NCBI GenBank assembly: GCA_948567375.1
Contig: OX419762.1
Location: 9,616,001 to 9,680,000, forward strand
Direction of reading: 5' to 3'
DNA from: Lunularia cruciata
Taxonomy: Eukaryota; Streptophyta; Marchantiopsida; Lunulariales; Lunulariaceae
DNA: 64,000 nt
This document shows positions 46,940 through 58,740 of the stretch, piece by piece. Every line of letters starts with the position of its first letter. Position 1 is the stretch's first letter. The translations under genes and the position numbers were made by a program. The notes beneath the pieces are model-generated. The model was not told the origin of the DNA. It saw only the letters and a program-made list of their open reading frames with translations, and made no database searches.

Positions 46940-49900
46940 GAAGGACTACCTAAAGGGCACAAGTGTAGTGAAGTAATAGCACTTTTGGAGACTTTGGTGA
47001 AAGATCTTGGAGAAAGTCTTAGTAAAACTATAGAGAAACTACCACCTTCATAAGTTAGTGTTCAAGATTAATGATGGAGATTATCTTTCAACTTATGGAT
47101 AAACTATCCATGAGAGTTTGATTATATGCACTCTAGGATTTGATGTTGCTATAGAAATCTTGGAGTAACTTAAACCTTTTGTGTTTCCTAGGGTGTATTA
47201 CTCTCAAATGATGTTAGTCATGTATACACTCTATTGGTTATAGAGTGAGAGAAAAGAGAAAGATAGTGAAGGGTTAAGAAGGAGAAACTTCCAGGTTTCT
47301 TTGGCAAGGATGGAGAAGATATGGAGGCCTTTGTGAGAGACTTCAAGAGAGCTTGCATAGGAAACAATGAGAGGAGGAAGAATAAGTGGGACTCTTTATT
47401 ATCAGATTTCTTTGAGGTTGGAGCACTTACATGGTATGAGTCAAAATACCAAAAGAGAGAAGAAAAATAGGCAAGAAAACTCTTGGGAAAGTTTGACTTT
47501 GGCACTCATTGAGAACTTTCTTCTAGATGAGAGTTATGAGAGATTGATGAATGTGATAACCTTTCTCAAGCAAGTAGAAGGAGAGAAAGTGAAAGTCTAT
47601 GTAGAAAGAGTGGAGAAGTTAGAGTCCAAATCTTGAAATTTTGTTGAGGAAGGGTGATGATGATGTGGAGACTATTATGATTGGCATATGAGCCATGCTC
47701 ATCAAGAATTTTGTGAGAGGGTTGAGACCACAGATTAAAAGAAAGGTCAGATATGAGAAACCTTCTTCTAAGATTAAAGCTATCAAGATTGCAATTCATA
47801 TGGATGAGAGTTTGGAAGGAGATGAGAGTGATTTGGTGATAAAGGAGGTTGTGCATCCTCCTAAAGACTACAAGTATGGTAGAAATTCTGATAATTTGGT
47901 GGCAAGGGTTGCACCACAAGTAATAGTTACTTTAGTTCTTGCACATCTACCAAAAGATCCACTTCAAACCATCACAAAACAACTTGTAGACTCAAAATCA
48001 ATGTAGTGCAACTACGGGAGAAGGGAGAGGTGGATCATAACGTGGGAAGAGGACCTAAGAGTTATAGAAGCTATCTATATAGAGGAGGCCAACCAAAAAA
48101 TAATTTCAATGATAAAAATTGTTTTGGTTGTGGAGGAAGAGGTCATATCCAAAGGAATTGCCCAAATGCCACTTACCATGGAGGAAGGTGTTATGAGGGA
48201 GCCAATAGAGGGAAAGAGGGAGGTAGTGAAACCCAAGTGGCTCCTAATCCAAACAAAGGTAAGTAGATAGCATCCATAGATATGGTTGAGAGCAAGTATG
48301 AGAAAGGAAAGTGCTCAAACTCCAAAGGTCTTGATCTGGAGCTTTTGCCACAAGAAAAGTAAAGAGCTCATTTTGCAAAGGATGTACACTCTTTTCAAAG
48401 ATTTACTCCTAGCAAGGAAACTCCTATGCCTACAAGGAACACTTGCACTAGCACCTTAACACCATCAACAACAAAGACTCCAAGGAATAAGTTGGGGATT
48501 GAGGACTTATTGATCTCAAAGCAACAATAGAACTACAATGTGTTGGACGATGTTAATAATCACAAAGTTAACATCATAGTGGGTCAACTGATTGCTTTGA
48601 ATCCTACCTTGAGAAAGGAGCTTAGAGGTGGTTTGAGTTCTACAAGGAGCAAGAAGAAGAAGAAAGCAAAAGCTCAAGTATAAATGAGGGTGGTGGATGC
48701 CAAAGCAAGACCATGGGAGGCTTGTGAATATGACTCCAAGATTGATGTGAGAGTGAATGGTCACAACATCAAGGATGCATTTTTTTGATGGAGGCTCGAC
48801 AGTGAATGCCATATTAGAGAGGTTGATGAAGAAGTTGGGTATGATACCCTCTAGACCTTCAAAATTTGTGGTGAGCATGGCATCACCAACTCACCACATT
48901 CACCACACCTTGGGAGACTTATGATTTCAAGGTCATGCCTTTTGGGCTTTGCAATGCTTCAGCCACATCCAATGATACATGAATAAGGTGTTTGAAGCTT
49001 TCATTGGGAAATTTGTGAGAGACTTCATTGATAACTTCTATGTCTATGGGAGCAAGGAGGAGCACTTTGAGCACCTAATCAAGGTCTTGCAATACTTGGA
49101 TGAAGTAAATGCATCACTCAACCCAAAGAGATGCATTTTTGGTTGTAAAGAATGTCTACTTTTGGGGCACATCATCTCCAAGGATGGAATGAAAATTGAT
49201 CTTGAGAAGGTCAGGAAAATCTTAGACCCTCCATTCCCTTCATTCCATGCTTGACAAAGTTGCACCAATTCTTGGGGATTGTTCAGTACTATAAGATGTT
49301 CATCTTTTCATTTTCCAACAAGTCTTATGCATTGACCATCTACATGAAGAATATATGATGATTTTGGAGGACAAGGAGACTCTCAAAGCTTTTGAGGAGC
49401 TCAAGCAATCCCTTGTTGTAGCTCTAATTCTTGCTAAACTTGATTGGAGTAAGCCATTCATACTCTACATAGATGCTTCAAATGTAGCTATTGGATGCAC
49501 TCTTAGTCAATGAGACCAAGATGGGCATGATCATCCAATAGTTTATGCTAGTAGATAGATGGTTTTAGCAGAAAAGAACTACTCAATCATAAAGAGAGAA
49601 GGGTTGGCAGTGATCTTTGGTCTCAAGAAGTTTAGGCCCTACTTGATTGGAGTGAAAGCCACCATGTCATGGATCAAGGCTCTTGCATCAAGGTCTAGAC
49701 CTTACACAATGGTGGAAGATACCAAGGAGTAGATGGTCTACTTCAAAGAGCAGTGGGTAAGGAAGAGTCTATCCTACTCATAAAGGACTTTCATGAGGGT
49801 TTAATGTGTGGGGGACACTTTGCAAGAAAAGTGACTATTGTCAAGATTCTAGAAGTGACTATTGTCAAGATTCTAGATGCATGTTACCATTGGAGAGGGA

Positions 49901-50670
49901 TTTTCAAGGATTGTCTTGATTATTGCAAAACTTTTCATATTTGTCAAGCTTTTGCTAGAAAATCTACTTCCACTCCCCCTCTTAGATCAATTACATTACT
50001 ATGACCTTTTGAGAAGTGTGGAATTGACTTTGTAGGTCTTCTCAATAGAACCCTAATGAACAATTGGTACATTGTGGTAGTTACTGATTACCTTACCAAG
50101 TGGGTTGAGGCTAGACCATTGAAGGACAAGAATGAAGATGAAGTTGGTAGATTTCTTTATGAATGCATTATCACAAGGTTGGGGACCCTTTGGAGTTGGT
50201 TTTTGATAGAGGTGGAGAGTTTACATGGAGCGTCACTACAACCATGCTACAGCATTTCTTTATCACACGTAGAGTAATTACATCCTATAAGCCAACTCCA
50301 TGGCTTGGCAAAGAGAACCAATCAAACCTTGTGCATGATGTTGGCAAAAGATGCAAAAATGGAGGGGGCTAAACATCAGTGGGACTAGAGGATTCATGCT
50401 GTTTTGTAGGAGTATAAGACAACCATGAAGACTTCCACCGGATATTCTCCATTTCATTTGGTATATGGTATTGAGTTTACCTTACCTATTCACTTTGATC
50501 TTCCTCTCTTCCAAAGCATTCATAGGAGATTGAAGAAAGCACAAGGAGGTGATGCAAAGAAGTCAAAGAATGATCAACTCATGGGATTGGAGGACTCAAG
50601 AGCAATTGCTATGGTTCAAGTGGAACAAGACACAAGTAAACAAAAGGAGAGCTATGACAAGAGGTAAGAA
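46940..50670 (+). pseudogene. Ty3/gypsy retrotransposon relic G2
   Basis: Sister copy of G1. Gag is at 47240-48250, with an intact knuckle CFGCGGRGHIQRNC at 48120-48161. The protease trace FDGGS (about 48788) sits behind a T-run frameshift. The RT palm is partial: YDFKVMPFGLCNAS, then FIDNFYVY where FxDD is expected, then HIISKDGMKID (48910-49250). RNase H follows (LYIDASNVAIG, about 49460). Integrase remains are GGHFARK, CYHWRG, CKTFHICQ, IDFVGLLN and YLTKWVEARPL (49753-50290), then the C-terminal TGYSPFHLVYG (50440). Unlike G1 it has lost the RT N-terminus. Many stops. Confidence 0.82.
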
Positions 50671-50689
50671 TGAGGTGGTGCTCTTCAAA

Positions 50690-51580
50690 GAAGGTGATTG
50701 GGTAATATTTTGTGATTCCATTTGATTATATTATTAATATGTCAACATTTTTTGTCACATAAATTTTGACCAAAAGCTAACTTTTAGTCAAACTTTATAT
50801 TTGAGGACTGTGTAAAGATTCTACCTAAGGAAAATTGCACTTTAGCACACTTTCCCTTGAAAACAAAACAGTAGAGAGATTGCAAAATTGAGGTCAATTA
50901 ACGAGTTAATTAACATAAATTTGGAGTCGATGATGGGTATTTGCTTATTGCTCTTGAGAACCGATAACAAGTTTCAAGTCTAAAATTTTGGGCACTCGAA
51001 TGCTATATGAGATAGAGCATCACAAGATTTATTTGCTTCTTTGACTAACCACAATATTTGGAATGAGTTATGATGATCTGCGCTGATTATGGTACTCCAC
51101 ATTACAACAAACATTTATAAGAACAAAGTCTAGTGGTTTGAGAATTGTTTTACCAATCCAACATAACGGAAAGCCACGTCAAGCAATTATTGGAGAATCG
51201 GTGTACAAACACGGACTAGTGAAGGCTACGTCGAGCATTAGGGTACTGTTGAGTCTTTTGGACATTAAGTCTAGGTGCTAGATTTAGGGTACTAGTAAGT
51301 CCATCTTTGCAGTAATTCGCTTTTGTACTATAACTATACAAGTCTGTCATAATGATGAAAAAGGCTACCGCGTAGAGAACATGAAGGATGGGAATAATAA
51401 TGTAGGTAAATATATTTAAAATCTTCGAACAAGTCACATCATTGGACTTCCCTTCCGAAGTACGATATACTTATGATATTATCACATCTCTCTGAAGGTG
51501 CATCTAAAAACGCGGCCACTAGACAGAATCTACCTTCAGATCCGTTCAGGTATTCCATTTCAGTACGCAATATCAACCTT
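50690..51580. other. Intergenic between G2 and the terpene synthase
   Basis: No gene seen. A fragment at 51365-51395 (CGCGTAGAGAACATGAAGGA) resembles the outer end of the TE-X tail. The region would contain the 3' UTR of the minus-strand gene that follows. Confidence 0.45.
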
Positions 51581-51585
51581 AGCGT

Positions 51586-53582
51586 TCACATTGTCACTCT
51601 TCTACCCCTGTCGGGCATCTGGTAACGAGTACTGATCAGAAGCCACTGATGACTTCCAGATATCGAGTTTCTGCATGATTCGATATAGCGTTCGATTGCA
51701 GGGTGATATTCAGGAGAAGATACAGCCTTTAGTTGTACATAAGCACGCTCCATATCGGCAATCCTGTCATTCATTAGTTGGAGCGCCAGCTGTCCGGCTT
51801 CATTGTAAGTAGCGCAGTTGCGTTCCTCGCATAGTACTTTGACCAAGTTGTGGCCATCCTCAGCAACTATGACTTCCTGCAGATGCCGGAACCAAACTCG
51901 GGCATAAGGTCTTCGTCATATACTTTTGGAAAGCTGAATAAGTGTTCCAAACCAAATGACTTGAAGAAACGAGTTCTGCAGTCAATTTTGATGCAGAGGA
52001 AGCCAATTTTGATCTAAGTTGATCAACAATACCTTGTAGAATGATAAAATGTCATTAAGCCACCCTAATATGTCGTTGATCGCGAGCAGAAGGCTCTGCA
52101 TCTCTGTCCCGTAAAATAGACTGTTGGGCATTTGAGGGATTGGATCTTCCCTCGCAGCAATCAACATGTCTGATGATATCTGTACTTTTGCAACACAACG
52201 AACCGTGTGTCAAGGAGGCTTGTTGGTTGATATACTAAAGCAGGTCCAGAATTTAATCAATTGCTTGCTTCGTCTCTCAGACAGCTCGAGATTGTGAAAA
52301 CGCACAGTTACTTTGCACTCTATGGTATAGTCGAAAAGGATGACGCTTGTCGTGCTTAAGTCGTAAAGTATGTGCGAACCTACCTCCTTTGGTACTTCTC
52401 AGAGTTGTACATTTGGAATTTGAAAACAAGGAAGTAATACCATAACTCAGAGTCGTATCTATTCGATTTTCCAAATCTATAAGCTTACAAAGAAACCATC
52501 AACAATGAAACTAGCGGTGTGCGTCTGGGTTTAGAAATCTACGCGGTAGGCAGACTATGGGACTGTACGTTAGCTTCCGAAGTTAAAATAGTGGAGACTT
52601 ACAATAAAAGGGAGGACACCCGCAGACAGTCTACGGATGGTCACGTACTCCGCCACACTGTGGATCTGAGTTCCTGCCTTACGGTTCTTTGCTTCCCAGA
52701 CACATCCCATTATGTAATCTTGGATGACGGCAGCTTGGCGGGGTAGGAATTCAACTGGAACAACCTCGCAGTACTCGATCCACAGGTCGCGGAATGCCGA
52801 TGCAAGAGGCACCATCGGGATGTCCATCACTGAAATTTAGAAATCCAAGGACGTAAGTATTTTGCAAATGTTGAATATCTAAATTTGACCGTCACGAAGC
52901 CTCAGTACCAGCTGCCTGAATAATAAGTACACGGCTTGAAACCTTGACATTATCAAAATACTGAATAATACTGCTACATCTCTTAGTTGTGCGTTGTAAT
53001 GGGTATGACTTACATGACTTGGTTTTGTTTCTGGCGTGGGCTAGATTTTCATGAAATGTCTTCACAAGAGCTCGTGACTCTTCAGTTGTAATACACTCGT
53101 AAATCGGCTCTAGATGTTCCAGAAGACGCTTGGTGTCGGGGGCATGCCACAACAGCGGCAAGGTCATACCCAACACTGTAGCGCAAGACTTATCTGGGCT
53201 GTCACTGTACTCACCCTCCTCCATCACCGTATCGATGGCGAATGCGATACCCATGAGTTTGCAGCACCAGAGAAGATCTTTGCGGCTCCGTGCCCACGAG
53301 AACGAAGCCCACGAGTTCAGGGCTTTTGGCAGCCAAAAATGAACTCCACTTTTCTGGGCCAAGCTGCTGGTCCACGCGATGGGATGCCAAGAACTTGTGA
53401 GCTTCCTCGTTATATTGTTCTGTCAAGGGGTGTGCAGGATGTTTCTTGTAGGCATGCTGGAAATCCGGAACTTTGTACACCGGCTCTACGTTCCAGGGCG
53501 GTTGAATGTGCCCCGCATTTCCAGTTGAGACCATACTGTTCGTCTGATTCTTCACAGAGACCATGATCCAATGCCGAAACAA
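51586..53582 (-). CDS. Microbial terpene synthase-like (MTPSL), frameshifted
   Basis: Class I terpene synthase that would ionise a prenyl diphosphate with bound Mg2+. Exons on the minus strand: 53582-53014, 52829-52603, 52179-52033 and 51876-51586, joined by GTAAGT/GTATTG donors and AG acceptors in phases 1, 0, 0; about 410 residues, normal for MTPSLs. Motifs: FAIDTVMEEGE (Asp-rich box, second Asp replaced by Thr), NDILSFYKE across the exon 3-4 junction (NSE triad), GHNLVKVL, and the C-terminal SGSHQWLLISTRY typical of these enzymes. One net +1 shift near 53281-53310 breaks exon 1 (SFLAAKSPELVGFV, then WARSRKDLLWCCKLMG in another frame). Either a pseudogene or a sequencing error. The family is known in non-seed plants and is unlike seed-plant TPS genes. 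Confidence 0.85.
53281..53310 (-). other. Frameshift site in MTPSL exon 1
   Basis: Upstream codons follow the frame of 53582; downstream ones follow the frame of 53362, one base later. Domain-consistent residues lie on each side and no GT-AG intron of workable size fits between them. Upstream, about 90 residues match in the first frame; downstream, the Asp-rich box is in the second. Confidence 0.75.
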
Positions 53583-53819
53583 ACACTTAGTCTACTGAAA
53601 CTGTTGGTAAACACTGGTGAGAACTTCGAGGAAGCATGGACTACTGCAAATTGTAAGTAACTGCCGTGAGAATAACATATACATACGAGAAAGTTCGGAG
53701 ACAGTAAGAGGAGCATAGAGCCTTGAAGCTCGTTAAATTCTATTTTCTAGAAAATAGTTTCGAAAGCCGGGACTTGCTAGATTGATCTGTCAAGGGACGA
53801 GTGGCCTAAATGAGCCACT

Positions 53820-54070
53820 ATTAAGTCATTATTGAGTTATTACTGAAGTAGAAAGCTCTCTATCTAAATTGAGTAGCTTTCTAAGTAAATTGAGTCATTA
53901 TTGAGTCATTATGAAGGACTTCTTTCGAGGACGAAGAAAGGAATCCTTCCAGCACAACGATGCTCAAGCAAAGCAATTTGGCGAAATTGAGTCGTTATGA
54001 AGGACTTCTTTCGAGGACGAAGATAGAAATCCTTCCAGCACAACGATGCTGAAATTAGAAAGCTCTCTAG
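53820..54070. repeat. 86 bp tandem duplication plus GAGTCATTATT microrepeats
   Basis: ATGAAGGACTTCTTTCGAGG occurs at 53911 and 53997. Units of about 86 bp are nearly identical, ending CAGCACAACGATGCT. Upstream are repeated TTGAGTCATTA words. It lies about 240-490 bp upstream of the MTPSL start, so within its promoter region. Confidence 0.9.
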
Positions 54071-54224
54071 CTAATACGCGTAGTCCCCGCAATTCGAAAG
54101 CTTTTCAGTTGAATAATCGCATAGCGAGTCAATCGCACAGGGGGTCCCGCTTTCTTACGGCTAAACTCCCCACCGTAAGTAATACAAGAAACTGCTCAGG
54201 AGTTCAGGAGATTAAAACGTGTGA

Positions 54225-54315
54225 TAACAAGAAGGATGGGAAGACCCCGTCAAGCCAGCCGAACAAAGATAAGACATATTCGGTAAAATGAGGCTAAGCC
54301 CCAATTGTAACGGTA
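54225..54315 (-). mobile_element. TE-X 3' tail, isolated copy
   Basis: GGATGGGAAGACCCCGTCAA, then CGGTAAAATGAGGCTAAGCC, at 54237-54300. Confidence 0.72.
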
Positions 54316-54319
54316 AGAT

Positions 54320-55130
54320 CCACATCCCGATTAGCGATGAGTAGATTCATAATATATATCAGGAAGTTATTCTATTACTTTGAAATGACAACAGTCATTG
54401 AATGTCTAGGATAGGAGGTGGCGAGAATGTTTATGTATATGTATAGTCGGATGGCATCAGAAGATGAAAAATAATGAATCAGAATAGGGAAAGTGGTAAC
54501 ATTCTCGACGCCCTCCCACCTATCCTCCACATTCAATCAAGGTTGTCACCGCAAAGTCATAATAAACGTGCACGGGGTCTTCACGTCTATTTTTATTTCT
54601 GTTAGAAATTGTATAAAGAATGAACGAAGTGCATTCCCCTCATTTAAAACAGTCAACAAACCGTCAGTCAGGCACTTAAGTTAAGAATGAGCTGTCCAAA
54701 CGGAAAAGAATACATCTGATTTTATTTATTTTTGCTTACCCTGCCAACTAATGAACTTGGAAGTACCATATACTTGGTCACGACGAGATTCAGTTATGGT
54801 CCAGTTTCTGCACCGAATGAACTCCAAATGTGAAGAAAAATAATTTCAGCTGAAAACTTCCCTCCTTGTCCCTTTGTGACTGTAGTAGGCTATTTACTAT
54901 CAAGATCCAATATCGTTTTCAACTTGACATAATAAGATGGTTGGACAGAATCACTTGTTTATAACCCTGAATCAATCAGAACAAGTTCAAGGTTTGCAAG
55001 CCTATAGGAGAAACTATTGGTGAGCTCGAACAGGAGGTCCCCACCTGGCAGTAAGGACAGAGGTTCTCAAATCTCCGTAGATGCTAAGACCGTGATAACC
55101 ATGGATTTATTTATTTTACGGATTGGATGT
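54320..55130. other. Intergenic, nothing recognised
   Basis: Mixed-composition sequence with only short frames; no shared repeat or domain detected. Confidence 0.5.
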
Positions 55131-55137
55131 TGCAGTT

Positions 55138-55480
55138 ATGAGAGCAGAAGCCGTTTTACGAAGGGGGGTCCAGAACTCATAAAATGCATGTGAAGTGTAG
55201 ATATGTACATATGATATGAAATGGAGATGAAATGTAAACAAGATATTAGGAGATGAGAGCAGAAACCGAACAGGGGATCCAGAACTTATTAATATGCATA
55301 TGAAGTGCATATGAATGGTAACCAAGAACCATGCAACAAGGCAAACAGCGAGCCAATAGTAATGGAGAGTGAATTAGTTGAGGACGGGGTAAGTGGAGGG
55401 ATATGTATGGAGGATGAAATGTAAAAAAGATATTGGTAGATGAGAGCAGATGCCGTTCTAGAAACGGGGTAAACAAGATA
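55138..55480. repeat. Three imperfect repeats (ATGAGAGCAGA units)
   Basis: ATGAGAGCAGAAGCCG at 55138, ATGAGAGCAGAAACCG at 55253 and ATGAGAGCAGATGCCG at 55440, each with similar following sequence (AAATGTAAACAAGATATT). The spacing is 115 and 187 bp. The open minus-strand frame over them appears to be a by-product. Confidence 0.8.
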
Positions 55481-55614
55481 ATAAGAAGTGAGGACAGAAA
55501 AATTTCAGGAATGGGAGATCGAGAATCCACTGAGTGCAAATGACATGCATGTATTCTGCACTGAAAAGTAGACAAGCAGCCAGATATTCCTTGACACATG
55601 TATCTCCTTTCAAG

Positions 55615-55710
55615 AGAAAAGGACGACCGCCTACAAAACACGAATACCCGTGAAGCCGTACAAGGGTGAGACAAAATAAGTAAAATGGGGCTAAACCCCA
55701 ATTGAGTCGA
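55615..55710 (-). mobile_element. TE-X 3' tail, diverged isolated copy
   Basis: GACGACCGCCTACAAAACAC, then CCCGTGAAGCC, then AAAATGGGGCTAAACCCC. Confidence 0.65.
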
Positions 55711-56055
55711 TGGTTACTACGTAGCTTTCATTTATTTACAACCGAACCCATGTGCTAGAAATCCGATGATTGGAAGGCATGGGATTGGAAGGAGAGCACG
55801 TATGAAGTGGGCTATCAATACAGTGTACCAGATGCGGTTTAAAATTTTTGAGATGAGGAACTGAAGTTCCAAACAAATGGGCAGGTACCAAACCAAGACA
55901 AGACCTTGATGAGAGGACTAGATATATTACAGGTGATAATAGATGTGAGAAATATTGTGAGAAAATGATTCTCATAATGTGGAAGGACGCTAGAGCGAAA
56001 AGGGATATCCATTTGCCATTGTGGTGAAGTATTGTTCAGCTAAAATACAACTTCC

Positions 56056-56345
56056 GGCAGAAACCTCTAATAATAGCACGCTTGGTACCGCGTGAGGCGA
56101 AGAGTCCGCAGGTACCAGCGGCTCCGTGTCTGCAATCCATGCTTTTGTCAAGATATTTATGGTAAATACAGAATACAACGTGCAAATGGAATAGTCAACG
56201 TAGAAAAGTGTCCGAGATAACGAAGAGAACCAACCATGGCAGAAACCCTTGATACCACGTGATGCGAACAGTCTGTTGGAGGCAGCTGCTCCGTGTTTGC
56301 AAGCCATGCTTTTGTCAAGATATAGAAGGTACATACAAAATACAA
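56056..56345. repeat. 167-182 bp tandem duplication
   Basis: GCTCCGTGTCTGCAATCCAT at 56121 and GCTCCGTGTTTGCAAGCCAT at 56288, both followed by GCTTTTGTCAAGATAT. An upstream GCAGAAACC word is also paired (near 56057 and 56239). Confidence 0.85.
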
Positions 56346-56419
56346 CTCACACGTAGTACAGCCAGCGTAAAAACGTATCCGAAGAAACAATATAACTCTA
56401 TACATTCTTTGAACCAAGC

Positions 56420-58738
56420 CAATTGGTACACCCCAACGAAAAAATAATGTCTAAACACCAAAAATGCAAAGGTGGGTAACGAGAACAAGCCCAAAAAAGA
56501 AAGGGCTAAAATCCCATGCAAAATTGCTTCCCCAAAGCAAAACTAAGAGGAAAGAAATCACATCATTTACTACCGAACGCTGTGATAGAGGTATAGATTC
56601 TGTGATATTTTATATATTTTGATAGTTATGGAGGTGGGTCCTAAACATGATTAGACTCCGTCTGTAAAGCCTCAATGCTCACAAGTACTGCAAACTGACT
56701 TAGACTCTCTATCTACAATATATAAGGGGAGTATGGTCCATATTGAAATGTTACATTTGAAATCATTTAGAAATATAATGTTCTAAGATGTTTCAGAATG
56801 TGTTCTAAATTAAACCATATTAAAAAGAGATACTTTTATTTAATGGAAATAATGAGATAGAAAAATTTTAATCAGAAGTATCAATTTTGATTTCCCCAAA
56901 GAGTAGTTGATCATATATATCATTCCATGGCCCCTTGAGTTGGGCCTATTCAAACGTAGAACCAAAATGTTCCTTTACTTATCCTCCTTTTTTTCCATAA
57001 TAAATTCAAATATAGATGAATTTCTACAACAGGTCACAATATAGATGAATGAAATAACAGATCACAATAAAGTTGAATTGGCATCAACAACAAATTGATG
57101 TGTTTCATGTAAACACTTGTGATCTTATCAACTTATCAATAATAATAATAATAATAAGTATTAAAAAAATTTAAACACATGCAAAAATTTTAAAATATTT
57201 GCTTTGATACAAATTTAAAAATAATGTTTCCATAATAGATAAATAGACAACCATAGCTTCTCTCCTCTACAAAAGACCTCATGTTTCCTCTATAAGGAAA
57301 TTAACAAATTGGAGATCAAGATACCAACAAATATCTACAGCCAAGAGTACAAAGGTATTGGAGGTTAACTATGGTGTCTAATAGTCTTCCTTCCCAATGT
57401 TGGGAATGATCAATACTACTCACTACTACTGAATGCTTACTTGTGCAAATGACTTTGCTCATAGGGGATTTGCAACCACCATATCAAATAGAATGCATTG
57501 GCTATCTGCAAAGGTCAGCATATCTACTCCCATGCACCAAGGAGGTGCTCTTGGTGGATGCAACCATCACTCAACTTGTATTTGGGACCATGTAGATTGT
57601 AGGGTCTATACAATTGTAAGTTGGATGGTATAATCAATTCTAGTGCACTCTTTTTCTCTAAAGCTCACAGCTCACAGGAGAATAGGTATGACATGTGTGT
57701 CATATGGAAAATCACAAGCACATTGGTTTAGCAGCCCTAAATTTGTTGGATGTGGTAAACCCAATGTGTGCAAAGTACCATAGTAAACTTCTTAGACATA
57801 AAGTGGAAGTCATTCAATCAAGGGGATATATTGGAGAAAAGAGTACTCCACTTTCATCTATAGACATCTAGATCTCTCCATGTCATGTTAAGGCAATCCT
57901 TATACACAAATAATTTGAACAAGATTATATGAGTGATTGATGAGGTGATGCTAAGGATGCAAGCAGAAGAATATAATATTGTGGAGGTGGGTTGGTAGAG
58001 CTAAATAAGGGTCTAAGTTATGGTAGAAAGATCAAGAAAGATCAAGAATAGGTATAACAACAGATATGGGATCCTCCATAGGCAAATCAATCCATGTGAA
58101 ATTCTCAATTAATATGGGTACAGTATGTAATATGAGGAATGAAGTGACTCCATCTAGACAAACCTCATCAATTTTAAAAAGGTGATTAAAAGAGTCATGG
58201 AAAAATCTACTCCTTCATTGCATGTTAAATTTATGGGTTTCAGAATGAGATATGATAATCCCTCTAAATAAATCTCCATGCCAAATAACAAAAATAAGGC
58301 ATAATAAGATATTATATTTAAAATATTCCCTCACAAAAGTAGAAAGAATAGCATATGGATAGAAGACTGAACATACTGAACAGAAGTTTCCAACCAAAAA
58401 GAGAAAAGAAAATAAGGATGAAGAATAGAAAAGAAAACAAATGAAAGATGTGAGAGGAGTCTATCTGTGACCAAAATAGATCCCCTCCTCCTCCTAATTT
58501 GGCTCCACACTTAAAATTCAATCACCATCACAAATGGTACCTCTTATTACCCTATGACCACTTCACTGAATTTAGAAAATTGAGAGCTCACTCTCAAACT
58601 CCAAACGCAACTTCTAGAAACATCAAAATAATAAATGAATAAAAGACTAAACAAAATTTTCCAACCAAAAAGAGAAAATAAAATAGAATCAAGAATCAAA
58701 AATTTATCTTGCATATATAAATCAATACACAAAATACA
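56420..58738. other. Intergenic, no gene recognised
   Basis: AT-rich, with an AAT trinucleotide run near 57138-57155. A pair of similar clauses (CCAACCAAAAAGAGAAAA) occurs near 58388 and 58660. Frames of 60-67 codons show no domain. Confidence 0.5.
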
Positions 58739-58740
58739 TT

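Noticed and set aside
55246-55701. 151-codon minus-strand frame
   Set aside because: It covers noncoding tandem repeats and a TE-X tail; composition is low-complexity and no domain is visible.
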